Positions 32,695-41,498 of a DNA stretch of 64,000 nucleotides are shown here, piece by piece. Numbering within the stretch: position 1 is the first letter of the stretch; each line of letters starts with the position of its first letter. Position numbers and translations under genes: made by a program. Source of the DNA: Sphingomonas sp. NFR15 (lineage in GTDB: Bacteria; Pseudomonadota; Alphaproteobacteria; Sphingomonadales; Sphingomonadaceae); contig NZ_FMWX01000007.1 of NCBI RefSeq assembly GCF_900103265.1, positions 124,001 to 188,000 on the forward strand, in the 5' to 3' direction. The notes under the pieces are model-generated. The model saw nothing but the letters and a program-made list of their open reading frames with translations, was not told the origin of the DNA and did not search any database.

Positions 32695-35600
32695 GTGCAG
32701 ATCACACGGCTGCGATTGTCGGGCTTCAAAAGCTTCGTCGATCCAGCCGATCTGCGCATCGAACCCGGTCTGACCGGCATCGTCGGTCCCAACGGCTGCG
32801 GCAAATCGAACCTGCTCGAAGCGTTGCGCTGGACGATGGGCGAGACGTCGGCGCGCTCGCTGCGCGGGGCGGGTATGGAGGACGTGATCTTCGCGGGCAC
32901 CTCCACCCGCCCGGCGCGCGACTTCGCCGAAGTCGCGATGCTCACCGAGATCGACGGGACCGAGACCGAGATCGTCCGCCGCATCGAGCGCGGCGCCGGT
33001 TCCGCCTATCGGATCGACGGGCGCGACGTGCGTGCCAAGGACGTGTCGCTGCTGTTCGCCGATGCCGCCACCGGCGCGCATTCGCCCGCCCTGGTCAGCC
33101 AGGGCCGGATCAGCGCGGTGATCGCCGCCAAGCCCGCCGAGCGCCGCGCGATGCTCGAGGAAGCGGCCGGCATCGCCGGGCTGCATGTGCGGCGCAGGGA
33201 TGCCGAGGCACGGTTGCGCGCGACCGAGGCCAACCTCGCCAAGCTCGACGAGTTGATCTCCGATCAGGACGCCCGCGCCGCCGCGCTCAAGCGGCAGGCG
33301 CGGCAGGCCGAACGCTATCGCGCGCTTTCCGACCAGATCCGCGTCGCCGAGGCGCGGACGATCTTCGCCCGCTGGCGCGAGGCGCAGGCCGATGCGGACG
33401 CCGCGAAGGCCGAAGCCGCCACCTGCGAGGCGCGCGTCAGCACCGCCGCCGAGGCGCAGCGCGCGGCGGCCGCGTACAGCTCACAGGCGACCGAAAGCGT
33501 CGCGCAGGCGCGCGCCACCGCGCAGGCGGCGCGCGATGCCGCGAGCGAGGCCGGGCACGCGCTCGCCGGCCTGCGTGCCGATCACGCGGCGGTGCTGCGC
33601 CGGATCAAGGAACTCGACGACAGCACGACGCGGCTTGCCGCTGATCGCGCGCGCGAGGGCGCGCTGGCGAGCGACGCTGCCGAAGCGATCGCCCGGCTTG
33701 CCGAGGACGCCAAAATGATCGAGGCGCGGCTGGCGGCGGCGGCCGCGCGGTTGCCTGAGCTCGACACCGCTGTCGCTGAGGCCGAGCGCGCCGGGCGCGA
33801 TGCCGAGGTGGCACTGGCGCAGGCGCTCGCCGCGCAGGCAAGCGAGATCGCCGATGTCCGCGTCGCTGACGCGGCGTTGTCGGCAGCGCGGGCGCGGCTT
33901 GATCGTGCCGCGCGTGATCTCGCGCGCGTCTCCGCGGAGGCCGCCGCGCTCGCCGATCCAGCGCCGTTCCTTGCCGAACGCACGCGCGCCGGGGAGGCGC
34001 GTGCGCAGGCGCTGCGCCATGCCGAAGCGGCGCGGGCCGCGCTGGCCGGCGCCGATGCCGCCGAACGCACCGCGATCGGCGGGCGCGACCATGCCCAGTC
34101 GCAGCGCTCCGCCGCGCATGCCGAACTGTCTGCGCTCGACAGCGAGGCGGCGGCGCTCACCAAGGCCACTCGGCGGGACGGCCGCGACCGGCTGCTCGAC
34201 CGGCTCCGCCCCGATCCCGGCTACGAACGCGCGCTCGCCGCCGCGCTTGGCGACGATCTCGAGGCCGGGCTCGATCCCGCGGCGGAGCGCCATTGGGCGG
34301 GGGCGGCGGTCGAACCCGGCGACCCGCAAGCGCCGCCGGGCACGACCCCGCTCGCCGGGCACGTCGCCGCGCCCGACGCGCTCGCCCGCCGTCTTGCGCA
34401 GATCTTCGTCGCGCCGGAGGATGACGGCGCACCGCTGGCGGTCGGGCAGCGCCTCGTCACGCTCGGTGGCGCGCTGCGCCGGTGGGACGGCTACGTCGCG
34501 CGCAGCGGTGGCGCGGCGGCGGCCGAGCGGCTCGAGCGCCTCAACCGACTCCGCGCGATCGAGCGGTTGCGTCCTGAGCTGGTCCGCGCGGTCGAAACCG
34601 CCGATGGCGAACTGCGGCGGATCGACGCGGCGATCGGCGAAGCGCGCCGCGCCGCCGCCGATGCGCGGCGGCTTCTCGACTCGTCCGAAGCCACCGCGCG
34701 CGATGCGGGCCGCGCCGAGGACCGTGCCGCCACCGCGCTCGAACGGCTTGAAGCGCAGCGCGCCGATCTCACCGCCCGCGCCGAGCGGGTGCGCGGCGAA
34801 CATGCCGAAGCGGGCGCGGAGGCGGAACGCGCCGCCGCCGCGCGCGCCGCGCTCCCCGACGGCAGCGAGACCCGTGCGCGCGTCGCCGGCTTCTCCGCCG
34901 CCGCCGACGCCAAACGCACCGCCATCGCCGCCGTCCGCGCCGAACGCACCGGACTCGACCGGGCGATCGGCGACGCGCGCGAGCGGCTCGCGGCGGCCGC
35001 CGCCGAGGCGAAAGGGTGGCGTTCACGCGCGGGCGAGGCGGCCAAGCGCATCACCGAGATGGACAAGCGCGCCGGCGATCTCGCTGCCGAAGCCGTGACG
35101 CTTGCCGACCGCCCCGCCGCGCTCGCCGCCGAGATCGGCGCGCGCGAAGCCGCGCACGCCGAGGCCCGCGCCGCCGCCGACACCGCCGCCGCCGCCGAGC
35201 GCAAAGCCGATATCGCGCTCCGCGACGCCGAGGCGCGCACCCACGCCGCCGCCGAAGCGCTCGCCGAGGCGCGCGAGGCCCGCGCCGGCGCCGCCGCGCG
35301 CGCCGAAAACCACGAGCTGCGCCGCGTCGAGATGAATCGCCTGTCGGGCGAGCGCTTCCAATGCCCGTCCGTGCTGCTTCCCGAGCGAGTCGGGTTCGAC
35401 GGCGGCACGGTACGTTCGCCGGGCGAGGAATCCGCCGCGCATGAGAAACTCAGCGTCGATCGCGAGCGGATCGGGCCTGTCAATCTGGTCGCCGAAACCG
35501 AACTGGCCGAGCTTGAAGCCGCGAGCGCGGGCAATGCCGCCGAGCGCGAGGAACTCGGGCTCGCGGTCAACCGGCTGCGCGGGTCGATCGGCACGCTCAA

Positions 35601-36093
35601 CCGCGAGGGCCGCCAGCGGTTGCTTGCCGCGTTCGAGGCGGTGGATACGCATTTCCGGCGGCTGTTCACCACCTTGTTCAACGGCGGACAGGCGCATCTC
35701 GAACTGGTCGATTCGGACGATCCGCTCGAGGCGGGACTCGAAATCATGGCGCAGCCGCCGGGCAAGAAGCTGCAATCGCTCACTTTGCTGTCGGGTGGGG
35801 AGCAGGCGCTCACCGCGGTCGCGCTGATCTTCGGGCTGTTCCTCACCAACCCCGCGCCGATCTGCGTGCTCGACGAGGTCGATGCGCCGCTCGACGACGC
35901 CAATATCGAGCGCTTCTGCGATCTGCTCGACGCGATGAGCCGCCAGACGCTGACGCGGTATCTGATCGTCACGCACAATGCCGTGACGATGAGCCGGATG
36001 CACCGGCTGTTCGGCGTGACGATGATCGAACAGGGCGTCAGCCGCCTGGTCTCGGTCGATCTTGGCGGTGCTGCGGGATTGCTTGCCGCCTGA
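32695..36093 (+). CDS. smc: Chromosome segregation ATPase SMC
   Basis: This 1132-residue protein begins with the SMC N-terminus LRLSGFKSFVDP and Walker A IVGPNGCGKSN (30-40). Two Ala/Glu/Arg-rich coiled coils (about 165-480 and 640-900) flank a hinge near 490-600. The C-terminal head carries the ABC signature LLSGGEQALTAVALIFGLF and Walker B ICVLDEVDAPLDD. It compacts and segregates chromosomes with ScpA/B. The GTG start at 32695 gives the exact family N-terminus. The coiled-coil DNA is extremely GC-rich, which produces long meaningless frames in other registers. Confidence 0.96.
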   Translation: MQITRLRLSGFKSFVDPADLRIEPGLTGIVGPNGCGKSNLLEALRWTMGETSARSLRGAGMEDVIFAGTSTRPARDFAEVAMLTEIDGTETEIVRRIERGAGSAYRIDGRDVRAKDVSLLFADAATGAHSPALVSQGRISAVIAAKPAERRAMLEEAAGIAGLHVRRRDAEARLRATEANLAKLDELISDQDARAAALKRQARQAERYRALSDQIRVAEARTIFARWREAQADADAAKAEAATCEARVSTAAEAQRAAAAYSSQATESVAQARATAQAARDAASEAGHALAGLRADHAAVLRRIKELDDSTTRLAADRAREGALASDAAEAIARLAEDAKMIEARLAAAAARLPELDTAVAEAERAGRDAEVALAQALAAQASEIADVRVADAALSAARARLDRAARDLARVSAEAAALADPAPFLAERTRAGEARAQALRHAEAARAALAGADAAERTAIGGRDHAQSQRSAAHAELSALDSEAAALTKATRRDGRDRLLDRLRPDPGYERALAAALGDDLEAGLDPAAERHWAGAAVEPGDPQAPPGTTPLAGHVAAPDALARRLAQIFVAPEDDGAPLAVGQRLVTLGGALRRWDGYVARSGGAAAAERLERLNRLRAIERLRPELVRAVETADGELRRIDAAIGEARRAAADARRLLDSSEATARDAGRAEDRAATALERLEAQRADLTARAERVRGEHAEAGAEAERAAAARAALPDGSETRARVAGFSAAADAKRTAIAAVRAERTGLDRAIGDARERLAAAAAEAKGWRSRAGEAAKRITEMDKRAGDLAAEAVTLADRPAALAAEIGAREAAHAEARAAADTAAAAERKADIALRDAEARTHAAAEALAEAREARAGAAARAENHELRRVEMNRLSGERFQCPSVLLPERVGFDGGTVRSPGEESAAHEKLSVDRERIGPVNLVAETELAELEAASAGNAAEREELGLAVNRLRGSIGTLNREGRQRLLAAFEAVDTHFRRLFTTLFNGGQAHLELVDSDDPLEAGLEIMAQPPGKKLQSLTLLSGGEQALTAVALIFGLFLTNPAPICVLDEVDAPLDDANIERFCDLLDAMSRQTLTRYLIVTHNAVTMSRMHRLFGVTMIEQGVSRLVSVDLGGAAGLLAA

Positions 36094-36147
36094 CGCAACT
36101 TCCACGCGCCACCGGAGGTTATCGCCCGACACGCAGGGAGACACCGC

Positions 36148-36633
36148 ATGGCCGAAGCGCAGATTTACCAGGACCTCAAGCGCGACCACGACAAGCAGCG
36201 CGACATGCTCAAGCAGCTCGGCGAACTGACCGGCGCGAGCGAGGAGCGCAGAGCGCTGTTCGAGGCGTTCCGCGTCGAACTGCAGGGCCACGCCGCCGCC
36301 GAAGAGGAATCGCTCTATGCGACGATGCTCGGCGATCCCGAGTTGCGCGACGATGCGCGCCATTCGGTCGCCGAGCATAAGGAGGTCGACGATCTGATCG
36401 GCGAAATGCACGAGCTCGAATTCGGATCGGACGCGTGGAGCGAGAAGTTCTTCCACATGCGCCGCCGCTACGAGCATCACATCACCGAGGAAGAGGAAGA
36501 GATGTTCCCGGCAGCCGCCGAGGAACTGTCCGACGCGACCGAGGCGAAGCTCGCCGAAATCTACGAAGAGCGCAAACCGCTCGAAAGCGCCGAGGCGGAG
36601 GCCAACCCGCCGAGCGGCGACGCGCGGGAGTAA
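36148..36633 (+). CDS. Hemerythrin HHE domain protein
   Basis: This 161-residue four-helix protein has His/Glu ligands spaced as in hemerythrins: LKRDHDKQRDML, LQGHAAAEEESLY, HSVAEHKEVDDLI and YEHHITEEEEEMFP. It probably binds a di-iron site and senses or stores oxygen or NO, or protects iron. The C-terminus is acidic and disordered. CAGGGAGA precedes the ATG. It converges on the tmRNA gene with two repeats between. Confidence 0.9.
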   Translation: MAEAQIYQDLKRDHDKQRDMLKQLGELTGASEERRALFEAFRVELQGHAAAEEESLYATMLGDPELRDDARHSVAEHKEVDDLIGEMHELEFGSDAWSEKFFHMRRRYEHHITEEEEEMFPAAAEELSDATEAKLAEIYEERKPLESAEAEANPPSGDARE

Positions 36634-36644
36634 CGCACAAGCGT

Positions 36645-36714
36645 CGTTCGTCCCGAGCGAAGTCGAGGGGCCGCCCCGGCGCGCAGGTGCCTCGACGTCG
36701 CTCGGCAGGAACGG
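36645..36714. repeat. Family A palindromic repeat
   Basis: Arms CGTTCGTCCCGAGCGAAGTC and GACGTCGCTCGGCAGGAACG lie downstream of the hemerythrin gene. A decayed half-copy follows at about 36741-36770. Confidence 0.85.
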
Positions 36715-36814
36715 ATCGGGCGGGAACACCTCAGCCACCATTCAGCCCGGCGTAGTCGAGGGACGGCCGGAGCGCTTCGCTCGCGAAAAGCGGATCGAGC
36801 TCGCATCCCATCTG

Positions 36815-36885
36815 CCGTTTGGCCTGAGCGAAGTCGAAGGCCATGCGTGTCATGCACGTGCTTCGACTACGCTCAGCACGAACGG
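36815..36885. repeat. Family A palindromic repeat
   Basis: Arms CCGTTTGGCCTGAGCGAAGT and ACTACGCTCAGCACGAACGG lie between the hemerythrin gene and the 3' end of ssrA. Confidence 0.88.
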
Positions 36886-36920
36886 TAGGGGGGCTGCGCC
36901 AGCGCGCGATCTGCGAGAAA

Positions 36921-37269
36921 GTGGGGAGCTTCTGTTGCTCGGTGCTCCCCGTACCGCCGGTGTCCGCTTCTGTTGCCCGGTGCGGCCCGAACCGCGTTTA
37001 TGCGTCGTAACTTAGGCCGTTAAGCCGTCAGTTACGCGGCAATCGCGAGTGCTTCGTTATCGTTAGCACTTGTGGTTTTGAGCCTTGAACGGGTTACTCA
37101 GCCCGGGCAAAAACAGCGCCTTTCAATACACGTCGATCCTGGTTCGGCCCCTTCATAGCCCGCCCTCAAAGGGCAGGCTGTGGTGGAGCCGCCGGGTACT
37201 GCCCCCGGGTCCGCTGCATCTATTTCACGCCGCACTTTATCGCCATAGTCACCGGACGAACCGGCCGAC
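36921..37269 (-). ncRNA. ssrA: tmRNA, permuted two-piece form
   Basis: On the - strand the acceptor piece comes first and ends in GGCTCCACCA (CCA at 37183-37181). A ~29-nt intervening loop follows, then the coding piece from GGGGCCGAACCAGGATCGAC (5' end 37151). The tag reading frame GCT AAC GAT AAC ... GCG TAA (37067-37032) encodes ANDNEALAIAA. Downstream GC-rich stems (GGGGAGC...GCTCCCC, to about 36921) close the coding RNA. It rescues stalled ribosomes with SmpB. Precursor ends are estimated, not mapped. Confidence 0.93.
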
Positions 37270-37275
37270 GGAGCC

Positions 37276-37303
37276 TATATAGGGAGGCCGAAACTTAATG
37301 CAA
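37276..37303 (-). promoter_or_regulatory. ssrA promoter
   Basis: Reading the - strand, TTGCAT (37303-37298), a 16-nt spacer and TATATA (37281-37276) form a sigma-70-like promoter that would start transcription near 37269, just upstream of the acceptor piece. Confidence 0.7.
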
Positions 37304-37350
37304 AGGGGCGCCTTCCGCTCGCCACATTATCGGTCCATAGCGGCTATACT

Positions 37351-37782
37351 ATGTTGACGCAGCGTTCCCGATACGCGCTCCGCGCGATGATCTTCCTTGC
37401 CGAAGCCCCCGCCGGCAGCCCGCCGATCCCGATGAACCGCATCGCGACCGAGGCGAACGTGCCGCGCAAGTTCCTTGAACTGATCCTAGCCGATCTGCGC
37501 GAGGCGGGGTTCCTGCACAGCCACCGCGGCAAGATGGGCGGCTATCTGCTCGCGCGGCCGACGCATCTGATCTCGCTCGGCGAGATCATCCGCGTGATCG
37601 AGGGGCCGCTCGCGCTGGTGCCGTGCGTCAGCCGCACCGCCTATCGCTCGTGCACCGATTGCAAGGACGAAGCGGCCTGCGCGATCCGGCACGCGATGCT
37701 CCGCGTCCGCGACGAGACCGCGCGCATCCTCGACGGCACCAGCCTTGCCGACACGACGACGAAGGTGCTGGCGGCCGCTTAG
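37351..37782 (+). CDS. Rrf2 family transcriptional regulator
   Basis: This 143-residue winged-helix regulator starts with the family signature MLTQRSRYALRAMIFLAE. The recognition helix lies in VPRKFLELILADLREAGFLHSHRGKMGGYLLAR. Cysteines in PCVSRTAYRSCTDCKDEAAC could hold an Fe-S cluster as in IscR/RirA/NsrR. It likely senses iron, Fe-S status or NO; the spacing does not decide which. It is divergent from ssrA, and no isc/suf genes are nearby. Confidence 0.92.
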   Translation: MLTQRSRYALRAMIFLAEAPAGSPPIPMNRIATEANVPRKFLELILADLREAGFLHSHRGKMGGYLLARPTHLISLGEIIRVIEGPLALVPCVSRTAYRSCTDCKDEAACAIRHAMLRVRDETARILDGTSLADTTTKVLAAA

Positions 37783-37802
37783 CCGCAGGGCAGGTACCCT
37801 GA

Positions 37803-37871
37803 CCCGTTCGTGCTGAGCCTGTCGAAGCACATGCCCCGGGGACGCCCCTTCGACAAGCTCAGCACGAACGG
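37803..37871. repeat. Family A palindromic repeat
   Basis: Arms CCCGTTCGTGCTGAGCCTGT and CGACAAGCTCAGCACGAACG lie between convergent Rrf2 and Nudix genes, filling the gap completely. Confidence 0.92.
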
Positions 37872-37873
37872 CG

Positions 37874-38389
37874 TTAGGTGAGGATCGAAGCGCCCAGCAA
37901 CAGCAGCAGCTTGACGTCCACGGCCAGCCCCTCGGCGCGCTTGGCCGCGATGAAGTCCGGCAATTGGGCGAGCGCGACACGGTGGACGGTGATATCCTCG
38001 CCCGGCACGCCGCCGCCATCGCCGACCTTGGTCAGTTCGCTCGCGCGGACCAGCGTGAAGCTCTCCGAGACCATTCCCGGCGACGAGCAGAATTCTCCGA
38101 TCACCTCGACGCGCGCAGGGCGGTAGCCGGTCTCTTCCTCAAGCTCGCGCGCGGCCGAGGCGGTGATCGCCTCGCCCTCGGTCTCGTCACCGACGAGACC
38201 GGCGGGCAGTTCGATGCAGACACGCCCGAGCGGCACGCGATATTGCTCGACCAGCAACACCTCGCCCGCTTCGACCGCGAGGATCACCGCCGCGTGGATA
38301 TCGCGCGCGCGGCCGACATATTCCCACGTGCCCTGCTTGCGGACGGTGATGAACTTGCCCTGCCAGACCGTTTCGATGGGCTGGCTCAC
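37874..38389 (-). CDS. Nudix hydrolase (ADP-ribose pyrophosphatase type)
   Basis: This 171-residue enzyme has Nudix box GLVGDETEGEAITASAARELEEETGY (about 65-90), the preceding VLLVEQYRVPLGRVCIELPAG and the following SSPGMVSESFTLVRA, typical of ADP-sugar pyrophosphatases. It would hydrolyse ADP-ribose or related nucleotide sugars. ATG 38389 overlaps the stop of the upstream TPM-domain gene by 4 nt, placing it last in a lemA operon. Confidence 0.9.
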   Translation of the reverse strand: MSQPIETVWQGKFITVRKQGTWEYVGRARDIHAAVILAVEAGEVLLVEQYRVPLGRVCIELPAGLVGDETEGEAITASAARELEEETGYRPARVEVIGEFCSSPGMVSESFTLVRASELTKVGDGGGVPGEDITVHRVALAQLPDFIAAKRAEGLAVDVKLLLLLGASILT

Positions 38390-39051
38390 AATTCGATCAC
38401 CCGGTCGGGAAGTTCGTTCACGTCATGCTCCGTCTTGGGAAAGGTTTCGGCCAGGATCGCGCCGATCGCGGCGACGGCGGCCGCCATGCCGTCACCCGCG
38501 CGGCCGGCGCGAACCTCGGCGACGAGTGCCGCCATCGCGTCGCCCCAGCGCTCCGCAGGCACGGCACGGTGGATCGCCTCGTCGGCGATGATCTCGGCCA
38601 TGCGCTCTCGCGTGGAGAGATAAAGCAGGATGCCGACCTTGGCGCTTGTGCGATTCTCCGCGCCGATACGGAAACATTGCAGTGCACGCCGGCGTACCCG
38701 CCGCCGCTTGGTCGCGCGCGGGGTGAGCGCGAAGCGCAAGCGCGACCAGCCGACGAGATAGCGCACCGCCAGAAATGCCACCGCCTGCGCGACCAGCAGG
38801 ATCAGCAGGACATGGCGGAGATCGGTCTCGCTCCACGGGTCTAGCCCGATCTCCAGCCAGCGCGCGTCGAGCGTCGCCAGCGCCGTGACGAGCAGGACCG
38901 CGAGCACGCCGAACTGAAGCGGCACGTCATGATAGCTGTTCGATTGCGCCGCGACGATCGTGACGATCTCGCCATCGGTGCCGCGTTCGGCGGCGGCAAC
39001 CGCCGCCGTGACGCGATCTCGATCAGCGGGTGTGAGCGCGAAGCGTGCCAT
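38386..39051 (-). CDS. TPM-domain membrane protein (second)
   Basis: This 221-residue protein has two membrane spans (about 48-66 and 85-105) within a TPM_phosphatase-like domain. The cytoplasmic or periplasmic segment AENRTSAKVGILLYLSTRERMAEIIADEAIHR is the conserved core of this subgroup. It partners the preceding TPM protein; function is unknown, though TPM proteins have been linked to photosystem repair and envelope stress. ATG 39051 shares one base with the upstream stop (TGATG). The C-terminus reads into the Nudix gene by 4 nt. Confidence 0.85.
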   Translation of the reverse strand: MARFALTPADRDRVTAAVAAAERGTDGEIVTIVAAQSNSYHDVPLQFGVLAVLLVTALATLDARWLEIGLDPWSETDLRHVLLILLVAQAVAFLAVRYLVGWSRLRFALTPRATKRRRVRRRALQCFRIGAENRTSAKVGILLYLSTRERMAEIIADEAIHRAVPAERWGDAMAALVAEVRAGRAGDGMAAAVAAIGAILAETFPKTEHDVNELPDRVIEL

Positions 39052-39923
39052 CACCAATCCCCCGAGGCGCCGCCGCCGCCGCCCGATCCGCCGCCGCCGC
39101 CGGTGAAGCCACCACCACCCCAGCTACCGTCGCTCCCCGAACTACCACCGCCGCTACCCCAGCCGCCGCCAAAGCCACCGCCCGAACCTCGGCCGATCTC
39201 GTTGCCGAGACCCCACAGGATGACCGGCCACGCGCTGCCCCCGCCGCTTTGCCCGACATAGCGGCTGCCGCCGGCGCGGCGGAACCACGACAGCGCGACG
39301 AACAGGATGATGAAGCCCCAGACGATCAGACCGAATGGGATGTCACCACCGCTGCCCGAAGCTTGGCGTTGGTGGGTCTTGTTGAACTCCTTGATCGCCG
39401 CGTCCGTCCGCGCTTTGGCTTCCTCGGGCGACGCGCGCAGTTGCGCGATCAGCGCGTCGGTGCCCGCTTCCATCGCGCCGGGGACGTCGCCCGCGCGCAG
39501 CTTAGGCATCATTTGCTGGCGGATGGTGACGCCCGAAAACGCGTCCGTTAGGATCGGCTCAAGCCCATAGCCGACTTCAATGCGGGGGCCGCGATGCCCG
39601 GCGGGTTCGTTGGGCGCGATGAACAGGATCGCTCCATTATCGACGTCCTTGAGGCCAGGCCCCCAAGCGCCCAGCAAGCCGATGCCGTAGTCTTCGAGAC
39701 TGTTGCCTTGCAGGTCGGGGATCGTCGCAACAACGAGCTGGCGGTGCGTGTCCTTCTGGAGCGCCTCCAGCTTGGCTTCGAGGTCGGCGCGCGTCGCGGG
39801 CGGTAGCACGTTCGCCGCATCGACCACCAGGCCGGTGAATTTGGGGTAGGTCTGCGCGCCCGCCGGGGTGCCGATCAGCATCCCGGCGAGCAGCAGAAGC
39901 AGGAACCGCAGCAGCGGCATCAT
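39051..39923 (-). CDS. TPM-domain protein with Gly-rich tail (YgcG-like)
   Basis: This 290-residue secreted and anchored protein has a signal peptide (RFLLLLLAGMLIGTPAGA) and a TPM domain (FTGLVVDAANVLPPATRADLEAKLEAL, NGAILFIAPNEP, RIEVGYGLEPILTD). One membrane helix (FGLIVWGFIILFVALSWF) and a ~65-residue Gly/Ser tail follow. The low-complexity tail is common in YgcG proteins. The ATG at 39923 overlaps the LemA stop (TGATG), so it is coupled to lemA. Confidence 0.9.
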   Translation of the reverse strand: MMPLLRFLLLLLAGMLIGTPAGAQTYPKFTGLVVDAANVLPPATRADLEAKLEALQKDTHRQLVVATIPDLQGNSLEDYGIGLLGAWGPGLKDVDNGAILFIAPNEPAGHRGPRIEVGYGLEPILTDAFSGVTIRQQMMPKLRAGDVPGAMEAGTDALIAQLRASPEEAKARTDAAIKEFNKTHQRQASGSGGDIPFGLIVWGFIILFVALSWFRRAGGSRYVGQSGGGSAWPVILWGLGNEIGRGSGGGFGGGWGSGGGSSGSDGSWGGGGFTGGGGGSGGGGGASGDW

Positions 39924-40501
39924 CAACTACCGAAATCGACCTTCGGCGCGGTCTCGGAGCCCGGCGTGGTCGCCTGGAACGGGACCATCGGCTTGGCACC
40001 GTAGAAGATCTTGGCGCCGATCGCGTCTGGGAATGTGCGGATCGTCACATTGTACTTCTCGACTGCGTCGTTGTAATCGCGGCGGGCGTTGGTGATGCGG
40101 TTCTCGGTGCCCTCGAGCTGATCCATCAACGTCGCGTAATTAGCCTGTGACTTCAGTTCCGGATACGCCTCCTGCAAGCGCTGCAGCGACAGGCCGAGCG
40201 CGCCCTGGACCTGCGCGAACTGCTGGACCTTGGCCGGATCCTTCAGATCGTCGCCCGACACCTTGACGGTGTTCGCCGCCGCGCGTGCCTGCGTGACTTC
40301 GACGAGGATCGCCTTCTCCTGCGCGCCGGCGGCCTTCACGGTCGCGACGAGATTGGGGATCAGGTCCGAGCGGCGCTGATACTGGTTCTGCACCTCGCCC
40401 CATTTCGCCTTGGCGTTCTCCTCGGCGGTCGGCACGCTGTTGAGCCCGCAGGCGGACAGCATCGCGGCGACGGCGAGCGTGAGAATGGCACGAATGGTCA
40501 T
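39923..40501 (-). CDS. lemA: LemA family lipoprotein
   Basis: This 192-residue protein has a lipobox (AMLSACG) and the LemA helical bundle: [36 protein letters not shown], then [46 protein letters not shown]. LemA-YgcG pairs are widespread and envelope-linked, but their role is unclear. It is the first gene of the lemA-TPM-TPM-Nudix unit and divergent from mscL. Confidence 0.93.
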   Translation of the reverse strand: MTIRAILTLAVAAMLSACGLNSVPTAEENAKAKWGEVQNQYQRRSDLIPNLVATVKAAGAQEKAILVEVTQARAAANTVKVSGDDLKDPAKVQQFAQVQGALGLSLQRLQEAYPELKSQANYATLMDQLEGTENRITNARRDYNDAVEKYNVTIRTFPDAIGAKIFYGAKPMVPFQATTPGSETAPKVDFGS

Positions 40502-40584
40502 GCGAGGCGGCTCCTTCAACTTGGCGTGGCCGTCTTACCCGGATAGCATGGCCGCGCGGAAGCGAAATCGGTTGGGAGATCTGC

Positions 40585-41022
40585 GTGTTCAAGGAGTTCA
40601 AGGCATTCATCGCGCGCGGCAACGTGCTCGATCTCGCCGTGGCGGTCATCATCGGTGCCGCATTCGGCAAGATCGTGTCGTCGCTGACCGATGACATCAT
40701 CATGCCCGTGATCGGCAAGATCACCGGCGGGCTCGATTTCTCCAGCCACTTCCTGATCCTCGGCAAGGTACCCGCCGAACTCGCCGGATCGAGCGACTAT
40801 GCGGCGCTCAAGAAGGCCGGCGTCGCAGTGTTCGGCTACGGCGCGTTTGTCACCGCGGCGGTCAATTTCCTGATCCTCGCGTTCATCATCTTCCTGCTCG
40901 TGCGCAGCGTCCACAGGCTGATGGACAAGCCCAAGGAGCCCGCCGCCGCAGCGCCAGAACCCGCAGACGTCGCGCTGCTGCGCGAGATCCGCGACGAGTT
41001 GAAGAAGCGGCCGACGGTGTGA
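40585..41022 (+). CDS. mscL: Large-conductance mechanosensitive channel
   Basis: This 145-residue channel opens under membrane tension to release osmolytes. It has the N-terminal amphipathic helix [30 protein letters not shown], including the pore-lining TM1, and TM2 [19 protein letters not shown]. The C-terminal bundle ends in [11 protein letters not shown]. The start is GTG at 40585, preceded by GGGAGA. Size and motifs are normal for MscL. Confidence 0.95.
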   Translation: MFKEFKAFIARGNVLDLAVAVIIGAAFGKIVSSLTDDIIMPVIGKITGGLDFSSHFLILGKVPAELAGSSDYAALKKAGVAVFGYGAFVTAAVNFLILAFIIFLLVRSVHRLMDKPKEPAAAAPEPADVALLREIRDELKKRPTV

Positions 41023-41056
41023 CGGCTGGACGGCGCTGACCGTCCAAACCGCCAAG

Positions 41057-41140
41057 CCGTTCGTCCTGAGCGAAGTCGAAGGACGTGCGTCACGCGCAGC
41101 GCTTGGGGCACGCACTTCGACTTCGCTCAGCGCGAACGGA
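41057..41140. repeat. Family A palindromic repeat
   Basis: Arms CCGTTCGTCCTGAGCGAAGT and ACTTCGCTCAGCGCGAACGG lie between convergent mscL and the complex I gene. The core matches the degenerate copy at 3783-3860. Confidence 0.92.
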
Positions 41141-41184
41141 GAGGATGCCCGCGAAGGCGCCAAGCGCGCGTGGGCTATAGATAT

Positions 41185-41466
41185 TTACCGAAAGTTGTCC
41201 GCGTAGGCCTGCAGCTTGAGCTTGCGCTCGGGCGCGGGGAGGACGGTGTAGGCGAGACCCTCGCGCTCGGCATAGGCGATCGCGGCTTCCTGCGTCGGGA
41301 ATCCGATACGGATTTGGTCGAGCGTGTCGCCTGATCCGGCCCAGCCGGTCAGCGGATCGGCACGCTTGGCTTCGGCCGGCTCGAAATCGAGCACCCAGCC
41401 GTGGGTGCGCGCGCGGCCCGACTGCATCGCGTTCTTCGGGCGCTGGTAAATACGGGCGGTGGCCAT
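41185..41466 (-). CDS. NADH dehydrogenase accessory subunit, NDUFS4-like (ETC_C1)
   Basis: This 93-residue protein is a bacterial homologue of the 18-kDa complex I subunit. Motifs: ARIYQRPKNAMQSGRARTHGWVLDFEP, PLTGWAGSGDTLDQIRIGFPTQEAAIAYAEREGLAYTV, and the C-terminal YADNF. It stabilises the NADH-binding arm of alphaproteobacterial complex I. It is encoded apart from the nuo operon, as is usual. Confidence 0.92.
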   Translation of the reverse strand: MATARIYQRPKNAMQSGRARTHGWVLDFEPAEAKRADPLTGWAGSGDTLDQIRIGFPTQEAAIAYAEREGLAYTVLPAPERKLKLQAYADNFR

Positions 41467-41498
41467 GTCTCGTCGATGTCCCTCTTGTACACTTCCCC

